Source: Rhizobium sp. TH135 (lineage in GTDB: Bacteria > Pseudomonadota > Alphaproteobacteria > Rhizobiales > Rhizobiaceae). From it: a stretch of 64,000 bases of DNA. The notes under the pieces were generated by a model. It had not been told where the DNA came from, made no database searches, and saw only the letters and a program-made list of their open reading frames with translations. Positions 1-8,135 of the stretch are shown here, piece by piece (positions within the stretch are counted from its first letter, which is position 1; each line of letters opens with the position of its first letter). The DNA lies in contig NZ_PKRP01000004.1 in NCBI RefSeq assembly GCF_002855515.1, positions 372,001-436,000 of the forward strand, written 5' to 3'. The position numbers and the translations under genes were made by a program.

Positions 1-46
1 TAAAGCCCGAGTGATCGATCGCCGCTCCCGGATGTCGGGGCACTTA

Positions 47-308
47 TACCAAGTGTCGATGATCGGAACCGATAGGATGGCTTATTGCAGGTCTCTGGCT
101 CGGCGCGGCGCGCCGGGCGATGCTGTCGCATCGTCCAAGCGGCGCAACAACGCCAGGGGCCTGCAAGAAGCCACCTTTGGTCGGCTTCCCGCCCATTCTG
201 GCGTCGTCGAGCTCCTTGACCGATGCGAGAGCATCGCTCTTCGCACCTCTCCTAGCCAGAAAGGGCGGTCGAGCCGATCCTATGGGTTCCTATCATCGAC
301 ACTTGGTA
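47..308. repeat. MITE-like nested inverted-repeat element
   Basis: Terminal inverted repeats of 32 bp lie at 47-78 and 277-308 (30 of 32 positions pair), and both ends are flanked by the trinucleotide TTA (44-46 and 309-311), as a short target duplication would leave. Inside are two further arms: 79-99 pairs with 152-172 (18 of 21), and 183-201 pairs with 256-275 with a bulge. Each arm is capped by a hairpin with identical CGATGC/GCATCG stems (118-133 and 221-236). The two halves are also imperfect reverse complements of each other. No transposase is encoded. Seen directly: the repeats. Inferred: a non-autonomous mobile or structured repeat element. Confidence 0.75.
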
Positions 309-671
309 TTAGCCCAGGATTTCGTAGCAGACCTTGGCGTGGCCAGAGCGGATCATGCCGATGTTCTGCGCGGCTGCCTTGGAAAGATCGAGCACACGGC
401 CACGGATGAAGGGGCCACGATCATTGATGCGAACGACGACGCTCTTGCCGCTTCGCGAATTGGTGACCTTCACCTTGGTGCCGAAAGGCAGGCTCTTGTG
501 GGCTGCCGTCAGCTTGGCCGGGTTCATACGTTCGCCGGAAGCGGTCTTCGAATGCAGTGCGTACCAGGAGGCACCACCGCAGGAAGACTTCGCATTTGCA
601 CTGTGAGGCGCGAAAGCACAGAGTGCAGCAATAGTTGCAGCGGCGAAAATAGAGCGTCGGTTGATCGTCAA
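309..671 (-). CDS. RlpA-like septal ring lytic transglycosylase domain protein
   Basis: A 120-residue exported protein. Residues 1-27 form a Sec signal peptide ending SANA. The mature part is a single double-psi beta-barrel of the RlpA/expansin type, with the [13 protein letters not shown] region at about 35-47 and RINDRGPF at 81-88, the most conserved part of the family. Cys31 and Cys115 could form a disulfide. Many RlpA-like proteins bind or cleave denuded peptidoglycan; this short version lacks the SPOR domain of full-length RlpA, so septal targeting is not supported. The start is a TTG with GGGA nine bases upstream. The stop codon TAA is the TTA flanking the adjacent inverted-repeat element. 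Confidence 0.8.
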   Translation of the reverse strand: MTINRRSIFAAATIAALCAFAPHSANAKSSCGGASWYALHSKTASGERMNPAKLTAAHKSLPFGTKVKVTNSRSGKSVVVRINDRGPFIRGRVLDLSKAAAQNIGMIRSGHAKVCYEILG

Positions 672-1041
672 GTTTTACGTCCCTAGTCGTTGACACGAGC
701 GGTTTTTTGCGTGGCATCGGCTAGGCAGGGTCAAAAATGGCAAAAACGTGCCCATAGTCGATCACGAAAAGTTACGAAATGTAACATTCGTGATGAGTGC
801 GAGTGGGATCTTTACCTTAACGAAATATGAATTTTACGGAAAAATCGTTTGATTCCATGACTCTTCGCGGAATTAAAAACTCACGATTCCACCTTTTGCG
901 GCATTCACGGAATCGGCAAAGAAAAATTTTGCTCATTCGTCATATTTGCTGCCCAAATTGTGGTGCGGACGGGGCCAGACGCTCGTCTGCGCAGGCTTTC
1001 TGGCGCTCTGAGCGCAAAGTTTGACCCCGTGAAACGCGGTT
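672..1041. other. 370-bp intergenic region with an interrupted palindrome
   Basis: This stretch is AT-richer than its surroundings and I see no convincing gene in it; a 65-codon plus-strand frame at 827-1024 has no start context or family resemblance. Its notable feature is a dyad at 761-794, where ATCACGAA pairs with TTCGTGAT and an inner GTTAC pairs with GTAAC. It lies about 90 bp upstream of the RlpA-like start, so it may be an operator or a leader hairpin. Confidence 0.5.
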
Positions 1042-1923
1042 TTAGCCCCGTTGGTTCCATGTGCCGGAGCCAAGTAGATCGGCCAGGGACATAATGTAAT
1101 TCGGGTACTGGAAGTTGAATCCGAGGGACTTGATCTTGGCGTTCGAAACCCGCTTGTTCTCGCCGTAGAAGGAGCGCGCCATGGGGGTCAGCTCTGCCGT
1201 CTCAAACGGCTGCTCGGCGGGTGCATCCATCTCCATGAGGCGGGCGGCTTCGGTCACCACGTCCTGCGGCGGGGAGGGCATGTCGTCGGTGACATTGAAG
1301 ATCCCGCCGGTCTTCGGGCCGGCGAGGAAGGCGGTCGCCGATGCGATGTCCTCGACGCGGATACGGTTGAATACCTGGTCCTTTTTCACCAGTCGGCGCG
1401 CGGTCCCGTTGGCCAGATTCATGAAGGTGTTGCGACCGGGACCATAGATGCCCGAGAGCCGCAGGATCGAAAGCGGAAGCCCGGCGCGCGCCGCCACCAC
1501 CTGCCAGGCCTGCTCGGCATCGACGCGTTCCACCGAGCGTACCGAGACCGGCTTCAACTCGCTATCCTCGTTCACCCAGGCGCCGTGATGGTCGCCATAG
1601 ACGCCGACAGTCGACAGATAGGCGATCCATTCGAGCTTCGGCATCAAGGCCTTGATGCCCGGCTGTCCGCAGAGGCGGATGAGCGGGTCACCCTCGCTGC
1701 CGGGGGCAATCGACTGAACGAGATGCGTGGTCTCCAAGAGCTCGGCACGAAGTGGCTCCGACAGGCTCGCACCGTCGAAGACGAAGGGCCGGATGCCCAT
1801 CTCCTCGAGCGCCTTGCCCTTCTCGGCACTCCGTGTGGTCCCGGCGACCGAGGCGCCCTCGCTGCCGAGGAGCTTGCCGATGGCCTTGCCCGAATATCCC
1901 GCTCCGAAAATCATCAAACGCAT
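1042..1923 (-). CDS. SDR-type NAD(P)-dependent nucleoside-sugar epimerase/reductase-like protein
   Basis: A 293-residue atypical short-chain dehydrogenase related to the YeeZ-like NAD(P)-binding proteins. The N-terminus carries the dinucleotide-binding glycine motif FGAGYSG at residues 6-12. A STVGVYG segment near residue 105 occupies the place of the active-site tyrosine, but the downstream lysine of YxxxK is not in register (YGDHH), so catalysis may be altered or absent. The substrate is unknown. It lies 3 bp downstream of queG on the same strand and is probably co-transcribed with queG and the GST gene. Confidence 0.75.
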   Translation of the reverse strand: MRLMIFGAGYSGKAIGKLLGSEGASVAGTTRSAEKGKALEEMGIRPFVFDGASLSEPLRAELLETTHLVQSIAPGSEGDPLIRLCGQPGIKALMPKLEWIAYLSTVGVYGDHHGAWVNEDSELKPVSVRSVERVDAEQAWQVVAARAGLPLSILRLSGIYGPGRNTFMNLANGTARRLVKKDQVFNRIRVEDIASATAFLAGPKTGGIFNVTDDMPSPPQDVVTEAARLMEMDAPAEQPFETAELTPMARSFYGENKRVSNAKIKSLGFNFQYPNYIMSLADLLGSGTWNQRG

Positions 1924-1926
1924 GCG

Positions 1927-3081
1927 TCAGCTCCCCCTCGTCCATTCCTGTCGGACTGTCTCGTCCGTTTCTTTTCCCAGATGCTCCATCCGGAGCCTCT
2001 GGAAGCCTTCCTCGGCCAAAAGCCGCGACAGCGCCCAGACCGCCATGCCGCGCACATCCGCCGAGACATCGTCCAGCAGCGCTTCGCAGGCGGGCGCCAG
2101 ATCGCGAGAGCCGGAATTGCCGGCAGCAATCAGCACATTGCGCACGAAGCGATCCCGCCCGATCCGCTTGACCGGCGAGCCGCTGAAATAGGTGCGGAAG
2201 GTGGGATCGTCCAGCGTCAGGAAGAAGGCGATGTCAGGGGCCTTCAGGTCGTCGCGCGCGATAAGCTTTATCTCGCGCGCCGCGGCGGCAAACTTGTTCC
2301 ACGGACAGGCCGCCAGACAGTCGTCGCAGCCATAGATGCGATTGCCGAAGGCGGGGCGCAGTGCAGGGTCGATCGGCCCCTTGTGCTCGATCGTGAGGTA
2401 GGAAATGCAGCGCCGCGCATCGATCTGGTAAGGCGCGGGGAAGGCGTCTGTCGGGCAGGCGTCGAGACAGGCCCGGCAGGAACCGCAATGGTCGGGCTCG
2501 GCTTCGTCGATTTCGAGTTCCGCCGTGGTGAACAGACTGCCGAGAAATAGCCAGGAGCCGAAGTCGCGGCTGACGAGATTGGTGTGTTTGCCCTGCCAGC
2601 CGAGGCCGGCTGACGCCGCGAGCGGCTTTTCCATCACCGGTGCCGTGTCGACGAAGACCTTGACGTCTGCGCCTGCGCGCGCGGCAAAGCGTGTCGCGAC
2701 TTCCTTGAGGCGCCCCTTGATGACGTCATGATAATCCCGGTTACGGGCATAGACGGAAATCGCGGCCTGCTCCGGCTGCGCCTGCAGCAGGCGCGGATCC
2801 TCGTCCGGGCCGTAATTCATGCCGAACATGACGATGGAGCGAACTTCGGACCAGAGCACGCGTGGATCGGCGCGGCGCTCCCTAGTCTCTTCCATCCAGG
2901 CCATGGTGCCGTGGCGGCCGGCCTCGAGGAAGCTTTCAAGCCGGGCCGGCGCTTCGGGAATGGCATCCGGCAGCGTGATGCGACAGAGATCGAAGCCTTG
3001 AGCTTCTGCCTCCTGGCGCAGAAACCGCGTGAGATCTGCCCGCCGCTTCCGGATCTTGGGATCGATCTGCGGCTCGTCCAT
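1927..3081 (-). CDS. queG: Epoxyqueuosine reductase QueG
   Basis: A 384-residue protein catalysing the last step of queuosine synthesis, reduction of epoxyqueuosine to queuosine in tRNA, using cobalamin and two 4Fe-4S clusters. Visible are the N-terminal DUF1730 region, the acidic residue of VDTAPVMEK (Asp145), a first cluster motif with Cys199, 202, 205 and 209, and a second with Cys252, 255 and 259 plus Cys225. The C-terminus (about 330-384) looks like HEAT-type repeats, typical of longer QueG proteins. The ATG at 3081 was chosen over an upstream in-frame start because that would overlap the GST gene by about 100 bp and add a non-homologous tail. Confidence 0.95.
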   Translation of the reverse strand: MDEPQIDPKIRKRRADLTRFLRQEAEAQGFDLCRITLPDAIPEAPARLESFLEAGRHGTMAWMEETRERRADPRVLWSEVRSIVMFGMNYGPDEDPRLLQAQPEQAAISVYARNRDYHDVIKGRLKEVATRFAARAGADVKVFVDTAPVMEKPLAASAGLGWQGKHTNLVSRDFGSWLFLGSLFTTAELEIDEAEPDHCGSCRACLDACPTDAFPAPYQIDARRCISYLTIEHKGPIDPALRPAFGNRIYGCDDCLAACPWNKFAAAAREIKLIARDDLKAPDIAFFLTLDDPTFRTYFSGSPVKRIGRDRFVRNVLIAAGNSGSRDLAPACEALLDDVSADVRGMAVWALSRLLAEEGFQRLRMEHLGKETDETVRQEWTRGS

Positions 3082-3092
3082 GACAGTAACCG

Positions 3093-3785
3093 TCAGAAGT
3101 CGAGGTCGGCGTAATGCGACACAGGCGTGATGCCGCGCACGCGCTCGGTAAGCAGTGGCCGGAAGGATGGCCGCGACTTGATCCGCTGATACCATTCCTT
3201 GGCGACCGGGAATTCGTTCCAGTCGATTTCGCCGAGATAGTCGAGCACGGAAACGGCGGCGGCGGCCGAAAGGTCCGCATAGCTCAACCGCTCACCGGCG
3301 ATCCACTGGCGCGAGCCGGACAGCCAGGTGAGGTACTTCATGTGATGGCGGATGTTGGACCGTGCCGTGCGCAGCACCTTCGAGTCGGGTGCACCGCCAC
3401 CGAGGCCGTTCGGAATGATCAGCTTGTGAACGCGTTCGCGCACCAGCGGCTTCGTCACGTCCTGCTCCATCTTCTGCAGGAACCATTCCGTCAGCCGGCG
3501 GATCTCGGCGCGCTGGAACGGGTCTTCCGCAAAGAGCCGCCGGTCGCGCTTCAAGACGCCGTGGGTCTCGTCGATGAATTCGGAGATAATGATCGGACCG
3601 CAAAGCGCCCGCATGTTGTCGTCGACATACACGGGCAGCGTGCCAGCGGGATTGAAGGCGAGGAACTCCTTGCGCTTCTCCCAGGTCTGCTCTTCCACCA
3701 GATCCGTCTGGAAGCCGTATTCGGACAGAACCAGGCGAATGAAACGGGACGCGGTGGACATCGTGTGATGATACAGGGTCGGCAT
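3093..3785 (-). CDS. Glutathione S-transferase family protein
   Basis: A 230-residue GST-fold protein. Residues 1-80 form the thioredoxin-like domain, with the [18 protein letters not shown] start that binds glutathione through Ser or Thr rather than Cys, and [11 protein letters not shown] as the cis-proline strand. The rest is the all-helical domain. It belongs with bacterial GSTs of unknown substrate. The gene sits 11 bp upstream of queG in the same direction, a pairing I believe is common in rhizobia, so it probably heads a GST-queG-SDR operon. Role: conjugation or redox chemistry in the cytoplasm, substrate unknown. Confidence 0.85.
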   Translation of the reverse strand: MPTLYHHTMSTASRFIRLVLSEYGFQTDLVEEQTWEKRKEFLAFNPAGTLPVYVDDNMRALCGPIIISEFIDETHGVLKRDRRLFAEDPFQRAEIRRLTEWFLQKMEQDVTKPLVRERVHKLIIPNGLGGGAPDSKVLRTARSNIRHHMKYLTWLSGSRQWIAGERLSYADLSAAAAVSVLDYLGEIDWNEFPVAKEWYQRIKSRPSFRPLLTERVRGITPVSHYADLDF

Positions 3786-3926
3786 CGGAACTCGGATTCT
3801 CGGAATTTTCAGTGGCCGCAGCGCAGGCTGTCGAAGCGGCTGGTCATCAGCGCGGCTTCCAAGCTATAGGGTTTCGGCTCCCGCAATACAAGCAAATCAC
3901 TTTGCCTTCCCCTAGAAGGAGACCTC

Positions 3927-4733
3927 ATGGAAGATCAATCGATTATCAGCGCGCTGGTCCTGGGCCTGATTGAAGGCCTGACCGAGTTCGTGCCGGTATC
4001 CTCCACCGCCCATGTCCTGCTGGCCGGCCATTTCCTCGGCTTTGAATCGCCCGGCAACACCTTTGCGGTGCTTATCCAGCTGGGCGCGATCCTGGCGATC
4101 CTGAGCGTCTACTTTGCCAAGCTCTTAGGCATCGCGCTGTCGCTGCCGACAAGTGCTGAGAGCCGCCGCTTTGTCGGTGCGGTCCTTCTGGGTTTCCTGC
4201 CCGCTGCCGTGATCGGTGTCATCGCGCATGATTTCATCAAGACCGTGCTCTTCGAGACACCGATGCTCATCTGCATCGTCCTGATCCTGGGTGGTTTCGT
4301 CCTGCTCTGGATCGACCGTCTGCCGCTGAAGCCGCGATATCACGACGTCACAGAATATCCGCTGTCGCTCGCGCTCAAGATTGGCTTTTGCCAGTGCGTG
4401 GCAATGATCCCGGGCACTTCGCGTTCGGGCGCCACGATCGTCGGCGCGCTGCTGCTCGGCGCAGACAAGCGCTCGGCGGCCGAATTTTCCTTCTTCCTCG
4501 CCATGCCGACCATGCTCGGCGCCTTCACGCTCGATCTTTACAAGAACCGGAATGCGCTGACGGTCGACGACACCATGATCATCGGGATCGGTTTCGTGGC
4601 CGCTTTTGTGTCGGCGCTCTTCGTGGTGCGGGGGCTTTTGAATTTCGTCTCGAAACGGGGCTATGCGCCCTTCGCCTGGTGGCGGATCGCCGTCGGCCTG
4701 GCAGGTATTCTCGGGCTGCTGATGTTCGGCTGA
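3927..4733 (+). CDS. uppP: Undecaprenyl-diphosphatase UppP (BacA)
   Basis: A 268-residue polytopic membrane protein that dephosphorylates undecaprenyl pyrophosphate to recycle the lipid carrier for peptidoglycan and O-antigen synthesis; overexpression in other bacteria gives bacitracin resistance. Both family signatures are present: [14 protein letters not shown] at residues 17-29, with its glutamates and serines, and PGTSRSG at 162-168 with the catalytic arginine. About seven hydrophobic helices are visible. AAGGAG lies eight bases before the ATG. The gene is monocistronic, with a strong terminator 24 bp after the stop. Confidence 0.97.
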   Translation: MEDQSIISALVLGLIEGLTEFVPVSSTAHVLLAGHFLGFESPGNTFAVLIQLGAILAILSVYFAKLLGIALSLPTSAESRRFVGAVLLGFLPAAVIGVIAHDFIKTVLFETPMLICIVLILGGFVLLWIDRLPLKPRYHDVTEYPLSLALKIGFCQCVAMIPGTSRSGATIVGALLLGADKRSAAEFSFFLAMPTMLGAFTLDLYKNRNALTVDDTMIIGIGFVAAFVSALFVVRGLLNFVSKRGYAPFAWWRIAVGLAGILGLLMFG

Positions 4734-4756
4734 GGCCGACAGGTCCGAGACAAGAG

Positions 4757-4785
4757 AAAAGGCTGTCCCGAGGGGCAGCCTTTTT
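4757..4785 (+). terminator. Rho-independent terminator of uppP
   Basis: GGCTGTCCC pairs with GGGGCAGCC (one G-U pair) around a GAG loop, with four A's before and five T's after. This is a textbook intrinsic terminator. It would also work on the minus strand for the small exported-peptide gene that ends at 4798. Confidence 0.9.
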
Positions 4786-4797
4786 GATTTTGGGAAA

Positions 4798-4956
4798 TCA
4801 GTTGGTCGACGGAATAGACGCCGTCGAGCAGGGGTCGATGCCATAGGCTGGCGAGCAATTGTCCTTGCGGGCCGCAACCGTGGTCGGCGCGACGAAGGAG
4901 CCAGCGATGATAACCAGCGCCGCACATGCGAAGAACAGTGCGATGGACTTGCCCAT
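4798..4956 (-). CDS. Small exported hypothetical protein, 52 aa
   Basis: A 52-codon frame from an ATG with AGAGG seven bases upstream to a TGA just before a terminator-like hairpin. The product starts MGKSIALFFACAALVIIAG, a short positively charged then strongly hydrophobic segment reading as a signal peptide or lipid-free anchor, and ends with a 20-residue tail containing two cysteines (34 and 43) that could form a disulfide. I do not recognise the family. Support comes from the ribosome-binding site, signal-like N-terminus and terminator placement. It is isolated between uppP and the NDUFA9-like gene. Confidence 0.6.
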   Translation of the reverse strand: MGKSIALFFACAALVIIAGSFVAPTTVAARKDNCSPAYGIDPCSTASIPSTN

Positions 4957-5149
4957 GAAATGCCTCTTGAGACTGTCTGAAATAAGGGGCCGGCAACCGC
5001 CGCCGGCCGACCGTTGGGGGCCAGTCTTTACGCATTGCCACGATCGCCATCAATAGGCGAACTTTGCTTTATCCTGAGTTAACGCAGGTCTTTGTTTAGC
5101 TGCGTCTTTTGTGCAACGCTGGTGCAGGTTGCAGCCGATCGGAAGCGCC

Positions 5150-5173
5150 GGAAAAGGCGGCTCACGCCGCCTT
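5150..5173 (-). terminator. Terminator overlapping the stop of the NDUFA9-like gene
   Basis: On the minus strand AAGGCGGC and GCCGCCTT pair around a GTGA loop that contains the stop codon TGA, followed by TTTT. The hairpin straddles the end of the reading frame at 5162. Confidence 0.7.
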
Positions 5174-6142
5174 GCCGGATCCCGTATACTGGCCATGCAC
5201 GCGGTACTGCACGAGGTAGGTCGGCAGGATTGCGGCCATCGTCACCGGCTGGATGCCGAGACCTTCGAGCGTGCGCCCTTCGGCCTTGGCAGCGGCGGAG
5301 ACGACATTGTCCTTCTTCAGGAGCTTGACCTGATCGCTGGTCAGCGGCGGCGTGATCAGCGGCACGGCAGAGGCAATGCTGCCCATCATCGAGGCGATAC
5401 CGAAGGGGATCGTCACGAGGGGCCGCTTGCGGCCGACGATCTCCAGCATGGTTTCCAGACACTGCTTGAAGGTCGCGATGTCGCGGCCGCCGAGTTCGTA
5501 GATCTTGCCGCGGGCGATGGAGCCATCAACGGCGCGTGCCACGACTTCGGCGACATCTTCCACATAGACCGGCTGGAACTTCGTCTTGCCACCACCAACC
5601 AACGGGAGCGCAGGCGCGATGCGGGCCATGGCAGCGAACTTGTTGAAGAAGCCGTCCTCGGGGCCGAAAACGATCGAAGGACGCAGGATGGTGGCATCAG
5701 GCAGGATCGACTGCACGGAAGCTTCTGCGCGCCCCTTGGTGGCGGCGTAAACCGAGTCCGACTTGGCATCGGCGCCGATCGCCGAAATATGCGTCAGCGT
5801 CGCGCCGACCGAACGGGCGGCTTCCGCGACAGCGCGGGCGCCAAAATCCTGCACGGCATCAAAGCCGTTGCGACCACTTTCAAACAGGATGCCGACGCAG
5901 TTCACGACATGGTCTGCGCCCTGGACGGCGGCATCGACCGACGAGCGGTAGCGCAGGTTGGCCTGAACGAAGGAGATCTGGCCGACATTGCCGAGCGGCT
6001 GCAGGAAGCCGGCGAGATCAGGGCGACGAACGGCAACGCGAATACGGTAGCCCCGCTTGGCGAGCGTGCGCACCACATGCCGACCGACGAAGCCCGAGCC
6101 CCCGAAAACGGTGACGAGCGGCGGAAGGTTGGACAAGGTCAT
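5162..6142 (-). CDS. Complex I NDUFA9 subunit family protein (atypical SDR)
   Basis: A 326-residue NAD(P)H-binding protein with the glycine-rich motif FGGSGFVGRHVV near the N-terminus. It belongs to the atypical SDR group that includes the mitochondrial complex I subunit NDUFA9, widely present in alphaproteobacteria as a stand-alone gene. Binding of NAD(P)H is supported by sequence; association with NADH dehydrogenase is only by family analogy. The ATG at 6142 was preferred to the upstream 6172 start because AGGGGAG lies seven bases before it and homologues begin at about this point. It lies downstream of pyrF and DUF1330 with a 131-bp gap. Confidence 0.85.
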   Translation of the reverse strand: MTLSNLPPLVTVFGGSGFVGRHVVRTLAKRGYRIRVAVRRPDLAGFLQPLGNVGQISFVQANLRYRSSVDAAVQGADHVVNCVGILFESGRNGFDAVQDFGARAVAEAARSVGATLTHISAIGADAKSDSVYAATKGRAEASVQSILPDATILRPSIVFGPEDGFFNKFAAMARIAPALPLVGGGKTKFQPVYVEDVAEVVARAVDGSIARGKIYELGGRDIATFKQCLETMLEIVGRKRPLVTIPFGIASMMGSIASAVPLITPPLTSDQVKLLKKDNVVSAAAKAEGRTLEGLGIQPVTMAAILPTYLVQYRVHGQYTGSGKAA

Positions 6143-6273
6143 GGACGGCTCCCCTGAACTGTATGGGCGCATACGATATGCGCGATCTGGCCTCTCTTAG
6201 CCGAATCGTCCGACCGGGGAAAGGCCCGTCAAAGCCGCACCCTGGGGACATTCCGCTGAAGGCGTGGAGGGGC

Positions 6274-6561
6274 TCAAACGCCCTCGACGACCACCATCTC
6301 GGCATCCGCCACTTCCTGGCGGATCTTGGCGGCAATCTGGTATTCCGGCGAGTTGTAGCAATCGACGGCTGCCTGATGTGACGGGAACTCGATGATCACG
6401 TTGCGGGCCCGGGCCTGGCCTTCCAACTGGGTAAAGGCGCCGCCACGGGCGATGAAGCTCGCACCGTATTTCTCGAAGGCGGGTTTCGCGGCAGCGACAT
6501 AGTCCTTGTAGCGTTCTGGGTCCCGGATATCCACGCGTGCGATCCAATAGCCCTTGGCCAT
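6274..6561 (-). CDS. DUF1330 domain-containing protein
   Basis: A 95-residue protein beginning MAKGYWIARVDIRDPERYKD, the usual start of the DUF1330 family, a dimeric alpha-beta ferredoxin-like (dimeric alpha/beta barrel) fold of unknown function. The NVIIEFPSHQAAVDCYNSPEYQ segment is the family's most conserved region. A strong GGGAGG ribosome-binding site precedes the ATG. It starts 24 bp after pyrF on the same strand and is likely co-transcribed with it. Confidence 0.88.
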   Translation of the reverse strand: MAKGYWIARVDIRDPERYKDYVAAAKPAFEKYGASFIARGGAFTQLEGQARARNVIIEFPSHQAAVDCYNSPEYQIAAKIRQEVADAEMVVVEGV

Positions 6562-6585
6562 GTCTTCCTCCCGGGTTGTCTTTCG

Positions 6586-7290
6586 TTATGGCTGTTTGGC
6601 GAGTGCCTCGTCCATCTCGGCAAGGATCGCAAGGGCGGCTGCCTTCGGATCCTCGGCCTTGACGATCGGGCGCGCGACGACGAGATGGCTGGAGCCGGCC
6701 GCAATCGCGTCTGATGGCGTCATGACGCGCTTCTGGTCGCCCTTGTCAGCACCGGCCGGCCGGATGCCGGGGGTGACGATCGCCATTTTCGGCCCGACGA
6801 TGCCGCGTACGGCGGACGCTTCTTCGGCCGAGCAGACGATCCCGCCCATGCCGGCGGCGCGTGCCTGTTCTGCGCGCCTGAGAACCAGCGTATGCGGGTC
6901 GTATTCGTAGCCGGCATCTGTCAGATCCTGCTCGTCCATCGACGTGAGCACAGTCACACCGAGCAGGCAAAGGCCGGATCCCTCGGCTGCCTTGACAGCG
7001 GCTGTCATGGCCTTCGGATAAGCATGCAGCGTTAGCATGGTCATGCCCATGCGCGCGATGTTCTCGACGGCGGACGCAACCGTATTGTCGATGTCGAGCA
7101 GCTTCATGTCGAGGAAGACCTGCTTGCCGTCCCTTGCAAGATCACGGGCGAATTCCAGGCCGCCGGCAAAAGCCAGCTGGTAGCCGATCTTGTAGAAGGA
7201 AATGCTGTCGCCGAGCGTCGAGACGACGCGCTCCGCTTCCTGGACTGTCGGAACATCCAGTCCGACGATGAGACGGTGACGTGCGCTCAA
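6586..7290 (-). CDS. pyrF: Orotidine 5'-phosphate decarboxylase PyrF
   Basis: A 234-residue TIM-barrel enzyme decarboxylating OMP to UMP, the last step of de novo pyrimidine synthesis. The active-site array DxKxxD is present as [11 protein letters not shown], and the phosphate-binding end carries TPGIRPAG. I chose a TTG start at 7290: AGGAG stands eight bases upstream, the sequence then reads [13 protein letters not shown] as in relatives, and the length fits the family. The longer in-frame ATG starts add 20-35 unrelated residues. DUF1330 follows in the same transcript. Confidence 0.94.
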   Translation of the reverse strand: MSARHRLIVGLDVPTVQEAERVVSTLGDSISFYKIGYQLAFAGGLEFARDLARDGKQVFLDMKLLDIDNTVASAVENIARMGMTMLTLHAYPKAMTAAVKAAEGSGLCLLGVTVLTSMDEQDLTDAGYEYDPHTLVLRRAEQARAAGMGGIVCSAEEASAVRGIVGPKMAIVTPGIRPAGADKGDQKRVMTPSDAIAAGSSHLVVARPIVKAEDPKAAALAILAEMDEALAKQP

Positions 7291-7365
7291 GACAAAGACT
7301 CCTGCCAGATCTCCATGCCCGTCCACTCGCATGCCGCGCGCGGAATCGCAAGCATGACTGGGGCA

Positions 7366-7384
7366 GGGGGATCGACGATCCCCC
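7366..7384 (-). terminator. Hairpin downstream of pmtA
   Basis: GGGGGATC and GATCCCCC form a perfect 8-bp stem around a 3-base loop, 32 bp beyond the pmtA stop. There is no clear T-run on the minus strand, so it may be a weak terminator or an mRNA 3'-end stabiliser. Confidence 0.45.
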
Positions 7385-7415
7385 GTTCTCCGCAAAAGTG
7401 GCCGTTCACTTGGTA

Positions 7416-8009
7416 TCAGGCCTTGCGGTAGATCCAGAGCTGGGCGGGCGGGATGTTGCGCACGACGAAGTCGAAATGCTGGATGTGGTAGCGGTCCGGC
7501 TTGGCGATGATCGGTGAGACGGGTCCATAGGTGATCTGGACCACGGGGCGCCCTTCCGGGATGCGCGACAGCAGGTCTTCAAGCAGTTGGATACGGGCTT
7601 CCATCGGGAAGCTCAGCATCGGTACTGCGGAGATGACGCAGTCGAAGGTCTGGTCGGCAAAGCCGCCAAGGATGTTCTTGAGGTCGAAGGCGTCGCCGTG
7701 GATGAAGTTGACGCCAGCATAATCCTCCACCAAGCGGCGGTAGAAGTCTTCGGAATACTCGACCGAGACAATCTTCTCGGGCGCGACGCCGCGCGCCAGG
7801 ATCTGCTTGGTGATCACGCCCGTACCGGGCCCAAGCTCGAGGACCGGCAGGCCCGACTTCACATCAATGACGCTCGCCATGCGCTTGGCTGTCACGGAAG
7901 ACGTCGGAACGATGGCGCCGACGGTCTTTGGTCCCTGCATCATGCCCTTGAAGAAACGGATCTCCTCGTCGAATTTCTTTTCGAACCGTTCCTTCAGTCG
8001 AATGGCCAT
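7416..8009 (-). CDS. pmtA: Phosphatidylethanolamine N-methyltransferase PmtA
   Basis: A 197-residue SAM-dependent methyltransferase of the rhizobial PmtA type, which converts phosphatidylethanolamine stepwise to phosphatidylcholine on the inner membrane. The SAM-binding motif ELGPGTG is at residues 58-64, followed by an acidic VEYS at the end of strand 2. The amphipathic N-terminus ([20 protein letters not shown]) is characteristic of this group. The ATG at 8009 fits the family; an upstream in-frame start gives a low-complexity extension. Related rRNA dimethyladenosine enzymes share the fold but not this N-terminus. Confidence 0.88.
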   Translation of the reverse strand: MAIRLKERFEKKFDEEIRFFKGMMQGPKTVGAIVPTSSVTAKRMASVIDVKSGLPVLELGPGTGVITKQILARGVAPEKIVSVEYSEDFYRRLVEDYAGVNFIHGDAFDLKNILGGFADQTFDCVISAVPMLSFPMEARIQLLEDLLSRIPEGRPVVQITYGPVSPIIAKPDRYHIQHFDFVVRNIPPAQLWIYRKA

Positions 8010-8099
8010 GATCGTCCCTCTTCTTTTTGCTGCTCGATTGCTGCGAGCCGATTGCGACAATTTTGGGCCAGTTTGTCGCAAACGCAAGAGAGAATGACG

Positions 8100-8122
8100 C
8101 TGGCGGGCAAAATGCCCGCCAG
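8100..8122 (-). terminator. Terminator hairpin of dnaN
   Basis: A perfect 10-bp stem (CTGGCGGGCA with TGCCCGCCAG) around a 3-base loop lies 13 bp past the dnaN stop. The minus strand then runs into a pyrimidine-rich stretch without a pure T-run. Confidence 0.6.
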
Positions 8123-8135
8123 AAACCTTGAAGCG

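Noticed and set aside
827..1024. 65-codon plus-strand frame in the first large gap
   Set aside because: No ribosome-binding site, no domain, and composition follows the AT-rich intergenic DNA.
5111..6157. 348-codon plus-strand frame opposite the NDUFA9-like gene
   Set aside because: Antisense shadow with no motif; the minus-strand product has a clear nucleotide-binding motif and ribosome-binding site.
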